From: Actinomyces ruminicola
GTDB lineage: Bacteria > Actinomycetota > Actinomycetes > Actinomycetales > Actinomycetaceae
DNA: 64,000 nucleotides
NCBI RefSeq assembly: GCF_900103885.1
Contig: NZ_FNIM01000014.1
Coordinates: 1-64,000, forward strand
Direction: 5' to 3'
The translations under genes and the position numbers were made by a program. The notes under the pieces are model-generated. The model worked only from the letters and a program-made list of their open reading frames with translations. It was not told where the DNA came from and made no database searches. Below are positions 36,359 to 44,319 of the stretch, piece after piece (position 1 is the first letter of the stretch; every line of letters starts with the position of its first letter).

Positions 36359-36406
36359 GGTGGTTGTCCTTTCGGTAGGTGTTCCTGAATAGTCGGTGGT
36401 GCGGCG

Positions 36407-37942
36407 TCAGCCGAAGAGCTGGCGCTCGGCGGCGTCCCAGCCCGCGGCTGCGGCCGGATCGGGTTCGTACTCGGTGATGTCGGAGGAGTTGCGCACCAGC
36501 TGCCGCAGCGCGGTCAGATCGCCCTCAAGCAGTCCCGCGCCGCGGGCGGCGACGACGATATTGCCCAGGGCGGTGCCCTCGGCGGGCCCGGCGACCACGC
36601 GCAGCCCGGTGGCGTCGGCGGCCAGTCGGCACAGCAGCCGGTTGCTGATGCCGCCGCCGACCATGTGCAGCACCCCGACCTGCTTGCCGGACAGCTCGGC
36701 CGCCTCGCGCACCGCGCGGCGGTAGGCCAGGGCGAGGGAGTCGTCGATGCAGCGCACGTAGTCACCGATCGACCGCGGGCGCGGCTGGCCGGTGCGGATG
36801 GCGAAGTCATCGATGCGGGCGGCCATGTCCCCGGGGTCGAAGAAGACCGGGTCGTTGATGTCCACCACGGTGCGCAGCGGGTCGGCGGCCTCGGCGGCGG
36901 CGTCCAGCTCCCGGTAGGACAGCTCCAGCCCCTGCTGGCGCCAGGTGCGCACGGCCTCGTTGAACACCCACAGCCCCATGACGTTCTTCAGGTAGCGGAC
37001 GGTGCCGTCCACCCCGAGCTCATTGGTGAAGTTGGCCGCCCGGGAGGCCTCGGTCAGCACCGGCGCGTCCAGTTCGAGCCCGACCAGCGACCAGGTGCCG
37101 CAGGAGACGTAGGCGAAGTCGCTGCCTGCGGCGGGCACGGCCGCGACGGCGGAGGCGGTGTCGTGCGAGCCGACGGCTACCACCGGGGTCGGGTGCCCGT
37201 CGGGTCCGAAGACGTCGACGACGTCGCGGCGGACCGGTCCGACGACGGTGCCCGCCTCCACGATGTCGGGAAGTACCCCATCCAGGTTGAGGTCGAGCTC
37301 GGTGCGCAGTCGCTGAAGCAGTTGCGTTGACCAGTTGCGCTCGCGGGCGTCGACCAGACCGGTGGTGGAGGCGTTGGTGATCTCCGCGACCGGCTTGCCG
37401 GTCAGCCAGTAGGTGAGCAGGTCCGGCAGCAGCAGCATGGTGCGTTGGGCGGTGCTGGCGGCAGGGGCGGCGGCCCGGGGCAGGCCGCCGTCGCGCGACT
37501 CGGCCACCAGCTGGAAGACCGTGTTGAAGTCCTGCACCTGCAGGCCGTTGACGGCGTACAGCTCGGCGGCGGGGATGGCGGCGAAGACCTCCGCCGGCAC
37601 GCCTCGGGTGCGCGGGCAGCGGTAGGCGGCGACCTGCCCGGCCAGCAGGCCGCTGGGGGCCAGCAGCCCGTAGTCGACGCCCCAGGTGTCGATGCCGACG
37701 GCGGCCAGCGGGCCGACGTCGCGCACGGCGGCGAGCAGGCCCTCGCGGATCTCGTTCCACAGGTGCAGGACGTCCCAGTACAGGCGCTCGCCGTCGGGAC
37801 CCGGCAGGGGGATGGGGCCGTTGGTGAAGCGGCGGGTCTCTGTCAGGGTGACGCGGCCGTCGGCGATGGTGCCGACCATGACGCGCCCGGAGGAGGCGCC
37901 CAGGTCGACGGCCCCGACGTGGAGGGGGTGGGCGTTGGTCAT
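36407..37942 (-). CDS. rhaB: Rhamnulokinase
   Basis: A 511-residue FGGY-family kinase that phosphorylates L-rhamnulose with ATP. HVGAVDLGASSGRVMVG at residues about 8-24 is the first phosphate-binding loop. GIDTWGVDYGLL near 85 is typical of rhamnulokinases. VAVGSHDTASAVAAVP and SCGTWSLVGLE form the second-domain nucleotide site. Start ATG 37942 with AAAGG 8-11 bases upstream; longer open frames to 38284 run into rhaI. It sits between rhaI (85 bp upstream) and rhaD (48 bp downstream). A strong hairpin lies in the rhaI-rhaB gap and may tune its expression. Confidence 0.94.
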   Translation of the reverse strand: MTNAHPLHVGAVDLGASSGRVMVGTIADGRVTLTETRRFTNGPIPLPGPDGERLYWDVLHLWNEIREGLLAAVRDVGPLAAVGIDTWGVDYGLLAPSGLLAGQVAAYRCPRTRGVPAEVFAAIPAAELYAVNGLQVQDFNTVFQLVAESRDGGLPRAAAPAASTAQRTMLLLPDLLTYWLTGKPVAEITNASTTGLVDARERNWSTQLLQRLRTELDLNLDGVLPDIVEAGTVVGPVRRDVVDVFGPDGHPTPVVAVGSHDTASAVAAVPAAGSDFAYVSCGTWSLVGLELDAPVLTEASRAANFTNELGVDGTVRYLKNVMGLWVFNEAVRTWRQQGLELSYRELDAAAEAADPLRTVVDINDPVFFDPGDMAARIDDFAIRTGQPRPRSIGDYVRCIDDSLALAYRRAVREAAELSGKQVGVLHMVGGGISNRLLCRLAADATGLRVVAGPAEGTALGNIVVAARGAGLLEGDLTALRQLVRNSSDITEYEPDPAAAAGWDAAERQLFG

Positions 37943-37974
37943 GGTCGGAACCTTTCTCGGTGTGGGGGAGGAGG

Positions 37975-38018
37975 GGTGGCGGGGCCGGGTGCCCGGGCGG
38001 GTGCCCGGCCCCGCCACC
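37975..38018 (-). promoter_or_regulatory. Intercistronic hairpin between rhaI and rhaB
   Basis: A perfect 15-bp GC stem (GGTGGCGGGGCCGGG at 37975-37989, complement at 38004-38018) with a 14-base loop, 9 bp after the rhaI stop and about 20 bp before the rhaB ribosome site. It could stabilise the upstream transcript or partly terminate, giving more isomerase than kinase. No U-tract. Confidence 0.6.
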
Positions 38019-38027
38019 GGAAGCGGC

Positions 38028-39218
38028 TCAGGCGCCCCAGCCGGCGGCATTGCCGCCGACGCGCTCGGCGCGGATCTTGTCCAGGTAGCCGGAGTCCAGG
38101 AATGCCCGCATGGGGTCGGGGGCCAGCCCCTGGGACTCGCGCAGCTCGGCCAGCAGCGGGCGCACGTCGGTGCTGAAGGCGTCGACGAAGATGTCGTTGG
38201 CGGCCAGCACGTCGCCGGCGCGCTGCGCCTGGGCGAGGGCCTCGCGGTCAACCAGCAGCGCCTTGGCGGTGGCCTCCTGCACATTGGTGGCCGAGCGGAT
38301 CTCGCCGGGGATCTTCTCCTCCAGGTTGTGGCACTGGTCGAGCATGAAGTTGACCCCGGAGTCGGGGGCGAGCGCCCCGACGGCGACGATCTCGTTCATG
38401 ATGCGGAACAGCTGGTAGGGGTCGGCGGCGCCCACGATCAGGTCGTCGTCGGCGTAGAAGCGCGAGTTGAAGTCGAAGGCCCCCAGGCGGCCCAGCCGCA
38501 GCAGCTGCGCGACGATGAACTCGATGTTGGTGCCCGGGGCGTGGTGGCCGGTGTCGAGGACCACCTTGGCCCGCTCTCCCAGCGCCAGGCAGTGCACCAG
38601 GGAGGTGCCCCAGTCGGGCACGTCGGTGTGGTAGAAGGCCGGCTCGAAGAACTTGTACTCCAGGACCAGCTGCTGATCGTCGTCGAGCGCGGCATAGATC
38701 TCCGCCAGGGAGTCGGCGAGGCGGTCCTGGCGGGCGCGGATGGAGTCCTGGCCGGGGTAGTTGGTGCCGTCGGCCAGCCAGATCTTCAGGGCGGGCGAGC
38801 CCGTGGCGCGCATGATGTCGATGCACTCCAGGTGGTGGTCGATCGCCTTGCGGCGGATCCTTTCGTCCGGGTTGGTCAGGGAGCCGAGCTTGTAGTCCTC
38901 GTCCTGGAAGACGTTGGAGTTGATGGTGCCGATGGTGACGCCCTGGTCCTCGGCGTGAGCGCGCAGCGCCTCATAGTCGTCGACCTTGTCCCACGGGATG
39001 TGCAGGGAGACCCTGGGGGTGACGCCGGTGTACTTGTTGACCTGGGCGACGTCGTCGATCTTCTCGTACGGGTCGCGGGGCACGCCGGCGGTGGTGAAGA
39101 CGCGGAAGCGGGTGCCGGAGTTGCCGAAGGCCCAGCTGGGCAGCTCGATGGTCTGGGTCTGGAGCAGGCTGCGGGCCTCGGCGCTGAGGTCGGATAGCGA
39201 GGGGGTGGTTGCCGACAT
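38028..39218 (-). CDS. rhaI: L-rhamnose isomerase (RhaI-type)
   Basis: A 396-residue TIM-barrel sugar isomerase converting L-rhamnose to L-rhamnulose. It resembles the Pseudomonas/Rhizobium-type isomerase and not E. coli RhaA. Metal-site segments are visible: LVLEYKFFEPAFYHTDVPDW (Glu), VVLDTGHHAPGTNIEF (Asp and His), FDFNSRFYADDDLIVGAADP (Asn/Asp). Start ATG 39218 with AAGGAGAG 6-12 bases upstream. Third gene of the rha operon, 72 bp after the permease. Manganese or another divalent metal is expected as cofactor from the family. Confidence 0.92.
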   Translation of the reverse strand: MSATTPSLSDLSAEARSLLQTQTIELPSWAFGNSGTRFRVFTTAGVPRDPYEKIDDVAQVNKYTGVTPRVSLHIPWDKVDDYEALRAHAEDQGVTIGTINSNVFQDEDYKLGSLTNPDERIRRKAIDHHLECIDIMRATGSPALKIWLADGTNYPGQDSIRARQDRLADSLAEIYAALDDDQQLVLEYKFFEPAFYHTDVPDWGTSLVHCLALGERAKVVLDTGHHAPGTNIEFIVAQLLRLGRLGAFDFNSRFYADDDLIVGAADPYQLFRIMNEIVAVGALAPDSGVNFMLDQCHNLEEKIPGEIRSATNVQEATAKALLVDREALAQAQRAGDVLAANDIFVDAFSTDVRPLLAELRESQGLAPDPMRAFLDSGYLDKIRAERVGGNAAGWGA

Positions 39219-39290
39219 GATGTTCTCTCCTTCGTGAGTTCGGCGCGGATGGTGATTGGTGTTGGTGGGGTGATGCCCGGAGGCGCGGGT

Positions 39291-40574
39291 TCAGGCGGTG
39301 GTGACGTGCTCGCCGTAGCGCTCCAGCTCGATGTCCTTCAGGGACTTGCCCTGGGTCTTCGGAGCGCCGATGGTGCCCACGAGCGTGGAGACGACGAGGA
39401 AGCCGATGAGGATGAGGCCATCGATCATCAGGCCGCCCTCCCACTTGAGGATGATCGGGAAGATCAGCGAGATCAGGCCGGAGGCCAGGCGGACCACGAA
39501 GAAGACGATGCCCTGCGCGGCCGAGCGGTACGGGGTGGCGAAGAGCTCGGGGGACCACACCGAGTAGAAGGCCTGGGCGGACGGGCCGGCGGACAGGCCC
39601 CAGATGATGGTGTAGCCGAAGGCGGTCCAGGCGGCGTCGGAGGGGCCGAAGACCAGGACGATCCAGGAGACGATGGCGGCCAGGCCGCCGACCAGGAAGT
39701 GCCAGCGGTAGGGGACGCGGTCGACCAGGTTCATGAAGATGAAGGTCGAGACGATCACGAAGCCCCAGGAGAGCATGGAGAATAGGTCGGTCTGGATGGT
39801 CTTGTAGCCCATGGAGCTGAGGATCGTGGGCAGGAAGATGCCGTTCTGGGAGGCTGCCTGGTTCCAGCAGGTGTAGATGACGGCCAGGAAGATGAGCGCG
39901 GTGATGTTCACGCGGCGGTTGAACAGCTTGCGGAAGGCCGCCCACATCGACGGCGGCTTGGCCTGCGCCCCGCCCTTCGCCTGCTCCCAGGTCTCGGACT
40001 CCTCCAGGCCCTGCCGGATGTACCAGGTGACCAGGGCGATCACAACCAGGTGGGCGAAGATGATCCGGCTGCCGAGCAGCCCCAGCGGGGCGAGGGCGGC
40101 GGCCAGGCCGAAGCCGATGAAGGGGCCGAAGGACCAGGCCAGCTGGGTGGCGCCGATGTGCTTGCCGCGCTGGCCGGTGGGGGCGAACTCGGCGATGTAG
40201 GTCCAGCCGGCCGGCACGGACGCGCCCACGGCCAGGCCGACGATCACGAAGCCGGTGAACAGCATGGGCAGGTTCGCGGTGAAGACGACGATCAGGCCGC
40301 CGAGCGCGTACAGCAGCAGGTCGTAGGTGTAGATGAACTTGCGCCCGTACTTGTCGCACAGGGGGCCGCCGATGAGGGCGCCGATGGCGGCGCCGAAGGC
40401 GTTGGAGCTGAAGGCCGCCAGCAGGCCGGCGATGGTGCCGTCGTCGCCGGGGAAGTACGCGGCGCCCCAGAAGCCGAGCGAGGTGGCGATGGCGATGATG
40501 GAGCCGGAGTCGATGTAGTTGGACATGGCGACGGCGGCGGTCGCCTGCCATCCGGTCAGTGGTTTGCGTGCCAC
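39291..40574 (-). CDS. MFS sugar permease, probable L-rhamnose transporter
   Basis: A 427-residue membrane protein with 12 hydrophobic segments. GGPLCDKYGRKFIYTYDLLL is the conserved MFS loop after the second segment, and GASVPAGWTYIAEFAPTGQRGK matches the sugar-porter loop after the fourth (the PxGW..EFxPxxxRG pattern). It lies between rhaM and rhaI in the rha operon (47 and 72 bp gaps), so uptake of rhamnose by proton symport is the likely role. It is a different subfamily from the two glycoside-type permeases at 18130 and 27736. Start site weakly supported but consistent with GGAGGAACC just upstream. Confidence 0.87.
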   Translation of the reverse strand: MARKPLTGWQATAAVAMSNYIDSGSIIAIATSLGFWGAAYFPGDDGTIAGLLAAFSSNAFGAAIGALIGGPLCDKYGRKFIYTYDLLLYALGGLIVVFTANLPMLFTGFVIVGLAVGASVPAGWTYIAEFAPTGQRGKHIGATQLAWSFGPFIGFGLAAALAPLGLLGSRIIFAHLVVIALVTWYIRQGLEESETWEQAKGGAQAKPPSMWAAFRKLFNRRVNITALIFLAVIYTCWNQAASQNGIFLPTILSSMGYKTIQTDLFSMLSWGFVIVSTFIFMNLVDRVPYRWHFLVGGLAAIVSWIVLVFGPSDAAWTAFGYTIIWGLSAGPSAQAFYSVWSPELFATPYRSAAQGIVFFVVRLASGLISLIFPIILKWEGGLMIDGLILIGFLVVSTLVGTIGAPKTQGKSLKDIELERYGEHVTTA

Positions 40575-40621
40575 GGGTTCCTCCTTGAGTCTTGGGGATG
40601 GGGTGGGCGGGTTGGGGAGGG

Positions 40622-41086
40622 TCAGGGCAGGTAGAAGTACTGGGGCAGGACGGCGGAGGTGCCGCCGTCGGGCTGGACGAAGTACTGGGCCATTTCCGCC
40701 TGCCAGCGGGTGTTGACCTCCTCGTCCTCCATGGCGGCCATGGCCGCGGCGGTGTCGTCGGACTCGAAGTAGCCGACGACGAGCCCGTCCTCGGGGCGCA
40801 GGAACAGCGAGTAGTTGCGCCAGCCGCAGCGGGTCAGGGCGTGGCGCATCTCCTCCCAGACGTGCTGGTGGACCTCGACGTACTCGGTGAGCCGGTCCGG
40901 GCGCACGTGCAGCAGGAAGCAGCAGCGGTGGGGGGATCGGGCCGAGGTGGTGTTCAGCAGCTCGGTGAGGGCGGCCGGGACGACGGCGGAGGCGGCCGTG
41001 GCGTCGAGGGCGGGCGGCGTGGCCGGGGCGGCACCGGCTGTGGCGGCCGCGGTGGCGGGAGCGTCGGCGGTGGGGGAGTCAGTCAT
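40622..41086 (-). CDS. rhaM: L-rhamnose mutarotase
   Basis: A 154-residue protein whose last 105 residues match RhaM (dimeric ferredoxin-like fold), which interconverts alpha- and beta-L-rhamnopyranose for the isomerase. Conserved pieces are LLHVRPDRLTEYVEVHQHVW, GWRNYSLFLR and the C-terminal QYFYLP. The first 45-50 residues are an Ala/Thr-rich extension not found in the 104-residue E. coli protein. Start ATG 41086 with AAGGACG about 7 bases upstream. First gene of the rha operon, just after the operator at 41142-41153. Confidence 0.92.
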   Translation of the reverse strand: MTDSPTADAPATAAATAGAAPATPPALDATAASAVVPAALTELLNTTSARSPHRCCFLLHVRPDRLTEYVEVHQHVWEEMRHALTRCGWRNYSLFLRPEDGLVVGYFESDDTAAAMAAMEDEEVNTRWQAEMAQYFVQPDGGTSAVLPQYFYLP

Positions 41087-41141
41087 GGAACGTCCTTGTT
41101 CGTGGGTGCCGCGGCGGAGGGCCGAGTCCTGAACGACGGCG

Positions 41142-41192
41142 TGAACCGTTTCAACGCGAGCGACCATAGCCCTGCGGCTGCCCGAGAGTCAA
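41142..41192 (-). promoter_or_regulatory. Promoter and LacI-type operator of the rha operon
   Basis: On the minus strand: -35 TTGACT (41187-41192), 18-bp spacer, -10 TATGGT (41163-41168), then TGAAACGGTTCA (41142-41153) beginning 9 bp later, over the expected +1. Same box spacing and identical operator core as in front of rhamnosidase 2. Bases 41193-41454, beyond the promoter, hold no gene I can support. Confidence 0.82.
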
Positions 41193-41454
41193 GGGGCGTG
41201 CTTCTGGGGCGCTGACTAGCCGGCGCCGGGAGTGTCTTAGGCGGGTAGGCCTGCGGGGCAGGCACCGAACGGTTCCCGAATACGTGTGGCGAAAGGTGGG
41301 GTGGCCTGGGCCATTTGCCTGAGCGCGCGCCTACTTCAGGCGAGTCGGGGAGTTCCTCTTCGCCTCCTGCGGAAGCGCGGGTTGGGAATCGGACTTCTTC
41401 GGTTGGGACGCCGGCGCTGTCGGCCGGGCCTCCCCAGCGGTCGTCGAACCCTCG

Positions 41455-41973
41455 CTACGCCTCGACCCCCAGCCGGTCCAGCCAGCGACGCACGCCGTCG
41501 GCGTCGATACTCGCCTCCAGGCGGGTGCCCGGCCTCCAGTCGCCCGTGGTGGTCTGGGCGGCCAGCTCGCGGGCGCTGGCGCCCACCGGCGAGGAGAACG
41601 ACGTGCAGAACGGGACCACCGTCTTGCCCGTGAAGTCGTTGTTGCGCACGAAGTCGCCCAGCACCCAGGAGGCCTCGCCCCACCAGATGGGGTAGCCGAC
41701 CAGCACGGTGCCGTAGTCGGCGAAGCCGTCGGGGGTGTCCTGCGCCAGCGCCACATGCCGCAGGCTGCGATCGATGTGCTCGCGCGACACCCGGCTGCGC
41801 GGATCGTTGTAGTCAAGGTCGGGCTCGCTGTAAGCGTCGACGGGCGCGAGCACGAAGGCGTCGGCGCCCAGCGTGCGGGTGATGGTCTCGGCCACGCGGC
41901 GGGTGTGCCCGTGGGCGGAGTAGTGGACTACGAGCGTGGTGGGGCGGGACTCGGGGGCGTCGCCGGTGGTCAT
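41455..41973 (-). CDS. Flavodoxin-family protein
   Basis: A 172-residue flavodoxin-like protein. LVVHYSAHGHTRRVAETI is the FMN phosphate-binding loop, with the usual S/T-rich T-x-T-G-x-T replaced by SAHGHT. VLVGYPIWWGEASWVLGDF is the conserved central region. Such proteins act as small quinone or electron-transfer reductases in the cytoplasm. Start ATG 41973 with GGAGG 8-12 bases upstream. It stands alone between the rha operon and the divergent LacI gene. An inverted repeat at 41996-42015 immediately upstream suggests its own regulator. Confidence 0.86.
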   Translation of the reverse strand: MTTGDAPESRPTTLVVHYSAHGHTRRVAETITRTLGADAFVLAPVDAYSEPDLDYNDPRSRVSREHIDRSLRHVALAQDTPDGFADYGTVLVGYPIWWGEASWVLGDFVRNNDFTGKTVVPFCTSFSSPVGASARELAAQTTTGDWRPGTRLEASIDADGVRRWLDRLGVEA

Positions 41974-41995
41974 CTTCGAACCTCCAATCGTCGAT

Positions 41996-42015
41996 AACCG
42001 ATTATACGGTCGGTT
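41996..42015. promoter_or_regulatory. Inverted repeat upstream of the flavodoxin gene
   Basis: AACCGA (41996-42001) and TCGGTT (42010-42015) form a perfect 6-bp inverted repeat with an 8-base AT-rich spacer, 23 bp upstream of the start codon. It has the size of a dimeric regulator's operator and would lie in the promoter or leader. Confidence 0.45.
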
Positions 42016-42220
42016 CTCTACCTAGTGGTGACAAACGGTTGGCTCTCCTCCCTCTCCTCCGTCTTCGCCGCCTCCTCCGCGGCGACACGTGCGCGCCGGC
42101 CCCGTCGGAGCAGGCGACCTGGAATGATGGGCCGCGGTTGCCGCGAATGCGCGCGGCTCCACTGCGCTCGCACGGCGGGCTGCAGGACGGCCCGGGTGTC
42201 TGCGTCAGGAAGGAGCGAAC

Positions 42221-43231
42221 ATGGCACGGCCCTCGGTAAGAGACGTCGCCGAGCGGGCGGGGGTGTCCGTCGGCACCGTCTCGCACGTGCTCAACCACCC
42301 CGATCGCGTCGCCCAGCCCACGCTCGACCGTGTCCGCGCCGCCATCGACGAGCTCGGCTTCGTGCGCTCCGAGGCCGCCCGCCGGCTGCGCCACGGCGGC
42401 TCCTCCCTGGTGGGGGTGCTCGTCCACGACATCTCCAACCCCTTCTTCACCGAGGCCGCCCGCGGCATTGAGGACCGGCTGCGCGAGGGCGGCCGCGTCC
42501 CCATGCTCGGCTCCACCGACTCCGACCCCGAGCGCGAGCGCGAGCTCATGAGCCTGCTGGCCGGCATGGACGTCCACGGCGTCATCGTCACCCCCTCGGT
42601 CTCCACCCTCGACAACCTGGCCGTCCTGGCCGGCCGCGGCATCCGCGTGGTGCTGATGGATCACCCGCCGATCTCCGCGGAGCTGTCCACCGTCTCCGGC
42701 GACGACGTCGCCGGCGCCCGCGCCGCCGTGTCCCACCTGATCGGCCTGGGCCACCGCCGCATCGGCTTCGTCAACGGCCCGCTGACGGTGCGGCAGGCCG
42801 CCGACCGGCGCGACGGCGTCGTCGCCGCACTGGCCGAGGCGGGCATGGATCCGGCTCACTCCCTGCTGGAGACTGAGGCCGTCAGCGGCGGACAGGGCTT
42901 CACCGCCGACGCCGGCGCCGTCGGGGCCGCCGCGCTCCTCGGGGACGAGACTCCGCCGACGGCGCTGTTCTGCGCCAACGACCAGCTCGCCATTGGCGCC
43001 ATGCGGGAGATCCGCCGCCGCGGCCTGAGCATTCCGGACGATGTCGCCATCGTCGGCTACGACGACATCTCCGTGGCCTCAGAGCTGATCACCCCGCTGA
43101 CCAGCGTGCGCCAGCCCATGCGGGAGATGGGGGCGGCTGCGGCCGACCTGCTGCTTTCCGACGGCGGCGGCGTGCGGCACATCGTCTTCCCGCCGGAACT
43201 CATCGTGCGCGAGTCCACCGTCGGCAAGTGA
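42221..43231 (+). CDS. LacI-family transcriptional regulator, candidate rhamnose regulator
   Basis: A 336-residue LacI/GalR repressor. Residues 3-25 are the helix-turn-helix (SVRDVAERAGVSVGTVSHVL) followed by the hinge helix (RSEAARRLRHGG). Residues 60-336 are a periplasmic-binding-protein-type sensor (LVGVLVHDISNPFF, ALFCANDQLAIGAM, VGYDDISVASELITPLTSVR). ATG 42221 follows AAGGAG by 7 bases. Its closeness to the rha operon and the LacI-type operators in three rhamnose-related promoters make it the best candidate repressor, released by rhamnose or a derivative. No such operator is seen before its own gene. Confidence 0.9.
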   Translation: MARPSVRDVAERAGVSVGTVSHVLNHPDRVAQPTLDRVRAAIDELGFVRSEAARRLRHGGSSLVGVLVHDISNPFFTEAARGIEDRLREGGRVPMLGSTDSDPERERELMSLLAGMDVHGVIVTPSVSTLDNLAVLAGRGIRVVLMDHPPISAELSTVSGDDVAGARAAVSHLIGLGHRRIGFVNGPLTVRQAADRRDGVVAALAEAGMDPAHSLLETEAVSGGQGFTADAGAVGAAALLGDETPPTALFCANDQLAIGAMREIRRRGLSIPDDVAIVGYDDISVASELITPLTSVRQPMREMGAAAADLLLSDGGGVRHIVFPPELIVRESTVGK

Positions 43232-43299
43232 CTGCTCGGCATCAATCGTCTGAGCGAGCATCACCCTTGGAGCAACGCAGCCGCGGTCGGTTTCCACTC

Positions 43300-43623
43300 T
43301 CAGCGGGAGAAGCGCACCGCCGTGCCGGAGGCGGTCACCATCAGCATGCCGTTGTCGCTGCCGAGGGTCTCATAGTCGATATCAACTCCGACCACGCCCT
43401 CTGCGCCGAGTTCCTGCGCTCGCTGCACCATCTCGGCCAGCGCCGTTTCCCGCGCCTGGATGAGCTCGTTCTCGTAGGACTGGGACCGGCCGCCGACCAT
43501 ATTGCGGAAGCCCGCCGCGATGTCCTTGAACATATTCACGCCCGCAATGGTCTCCCCGCAAACGACGCGCAGGTACTGGGTGACGGGGTAACCCTCAACG
43601 GTAGGGGTGGTGGTGACGATCAT
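43300..43623 (-). CDS. YbjQ/UPF0145 family protein
   Basis: A 107-residue protein of the YbjQ (heavy-metal-binding-like, DUF74) family. [20 protein letters not shown] opens the domain, and [20 protein letters not shown] and [13 protein letters not shown] are the standard conserved blocks. Members form pentameric beta assemblies; the function is unsettled despite the name. ATG 43623 is chosen because GGAGAG lies 8-12 bases upstream and the family starts here. It converges with the LacI gene and follows the SprT-like gene by 130 bp on the same strand. Confidence 0.88.
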   Translation of the reverse strand: MIVTTTPTVEGYPVTQYLRVVCGETIAGVNMFKDIAAGFRNMVGGRSQSYENELIQARETALAEMVQRAQELGAEGVVGVDIDYETLGSDNGMLMVTASGTAVRFSR

Positions 43624-43753
43624 CTGGTCTCTCCGGTGGTGGGGGTGTACGGGCGGGCCGGGATCGAACCGCCAGCGCAGATTCTGCCCCGCCAAGGTGA
43701 TCACGAGATCGTTCCCGTGGATGATCTTCACCTCGTCGTCGGGGCGGACGGCC

Positions 43754-44272
43754 TCACGCCTGCGGTCGTTCCAGCCGGGCCAGGGCGCGGGCATAGTCCG
43801 GGCCGATCTCCTGGGGACTGACCGGCTCGCCGTCGTAGGACCAGCTCAGCAGGTGCTCCACGCTGAAACCGCGTGCGCAGCGCGAGCAGGAGCACGGCAG
43901 CGCCGGGCGCCGCATCCGGTCCACGGTGTGCCCGGCGGGGCAGGTGCCCACCCAGCGACCCGCCACGCGCGGCGCGCGAATGCTCACCAGCCGGTGGCCG
44001 CTGGCCCCGATCCGCCGAGCCTCCGTGCGCCAGACGGCGTCGTGCCCGTGGGCGGAGCCCACCCGGGCGTGAGCAATCTCGTGCAGCACGGTCTCGCGCA
44101 CCTCGGCCTCGTCATACAGCGCCATCAGGTGCCGTGACAGCGTGATCCGTCTGCGGGAGTGGTCGGTCTGACCGGCGCGCCGCCGGGCCCGGTCCAGGGA
44201 CACCGACCAGTCGGCGAGGCCGTGCTCCTCCATGAGGACTCGAGCCAGCGCAAGCACATCGGGCAGGTTCAC
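43754..44272 (-). CDS. SprT-like zinc metalloprotease domain protein
   Basis: A 172-residue SprT-like protein. [20 protein letters not shown] near residue 60 contains HExxH, and a third His follows, as expected for a zinc protease. The C-terminal third has C-x-x-GH and C-S-C-x-x-C ([17 protein letters not shown]), a small zinc ribbon usual in this family. Relatives include SprT and the DNA-protein crosslink protease Spartan; the bacterial role is unclear. The start is GTG 44272 with only a weak upstream site; the Met at residue 14 is another option. It is divergent from the gene at 44320 (47 bp between). Confidence 0.85.
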   Translation of the reverse strand: MNLPDVLALARVLMEEHGLADWSVSLDRARRRAGQTDHSRRRITLSRHLMALYDEAEVRETVLHEIAHARVGSAHGHDAVWRTEARRIGASGHRLVSIRAPRVAGRWVGTCPAGHTVDRMRRPALPCSCSRCARGFSVEHLLSWSYDGEPVSPQEIGPDYARALARLERPQA

Positions 44273-44319
44273 GTCCCGAGCGTAGTTGCCAGACGCCTGC
44301 CTGTGGCAATATTACTGCA

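Noticed and set aside
43654-43700. A tRNA T-arm-like string (GGTTCGATCCCGG on the minus strand) between ybjQ and the sprT-like gene
   Set aside because: The T-stem has a mismatch and no D-loop, anticodon arm or matching acceptor could be found in the 75 bases that would form the tRNA.
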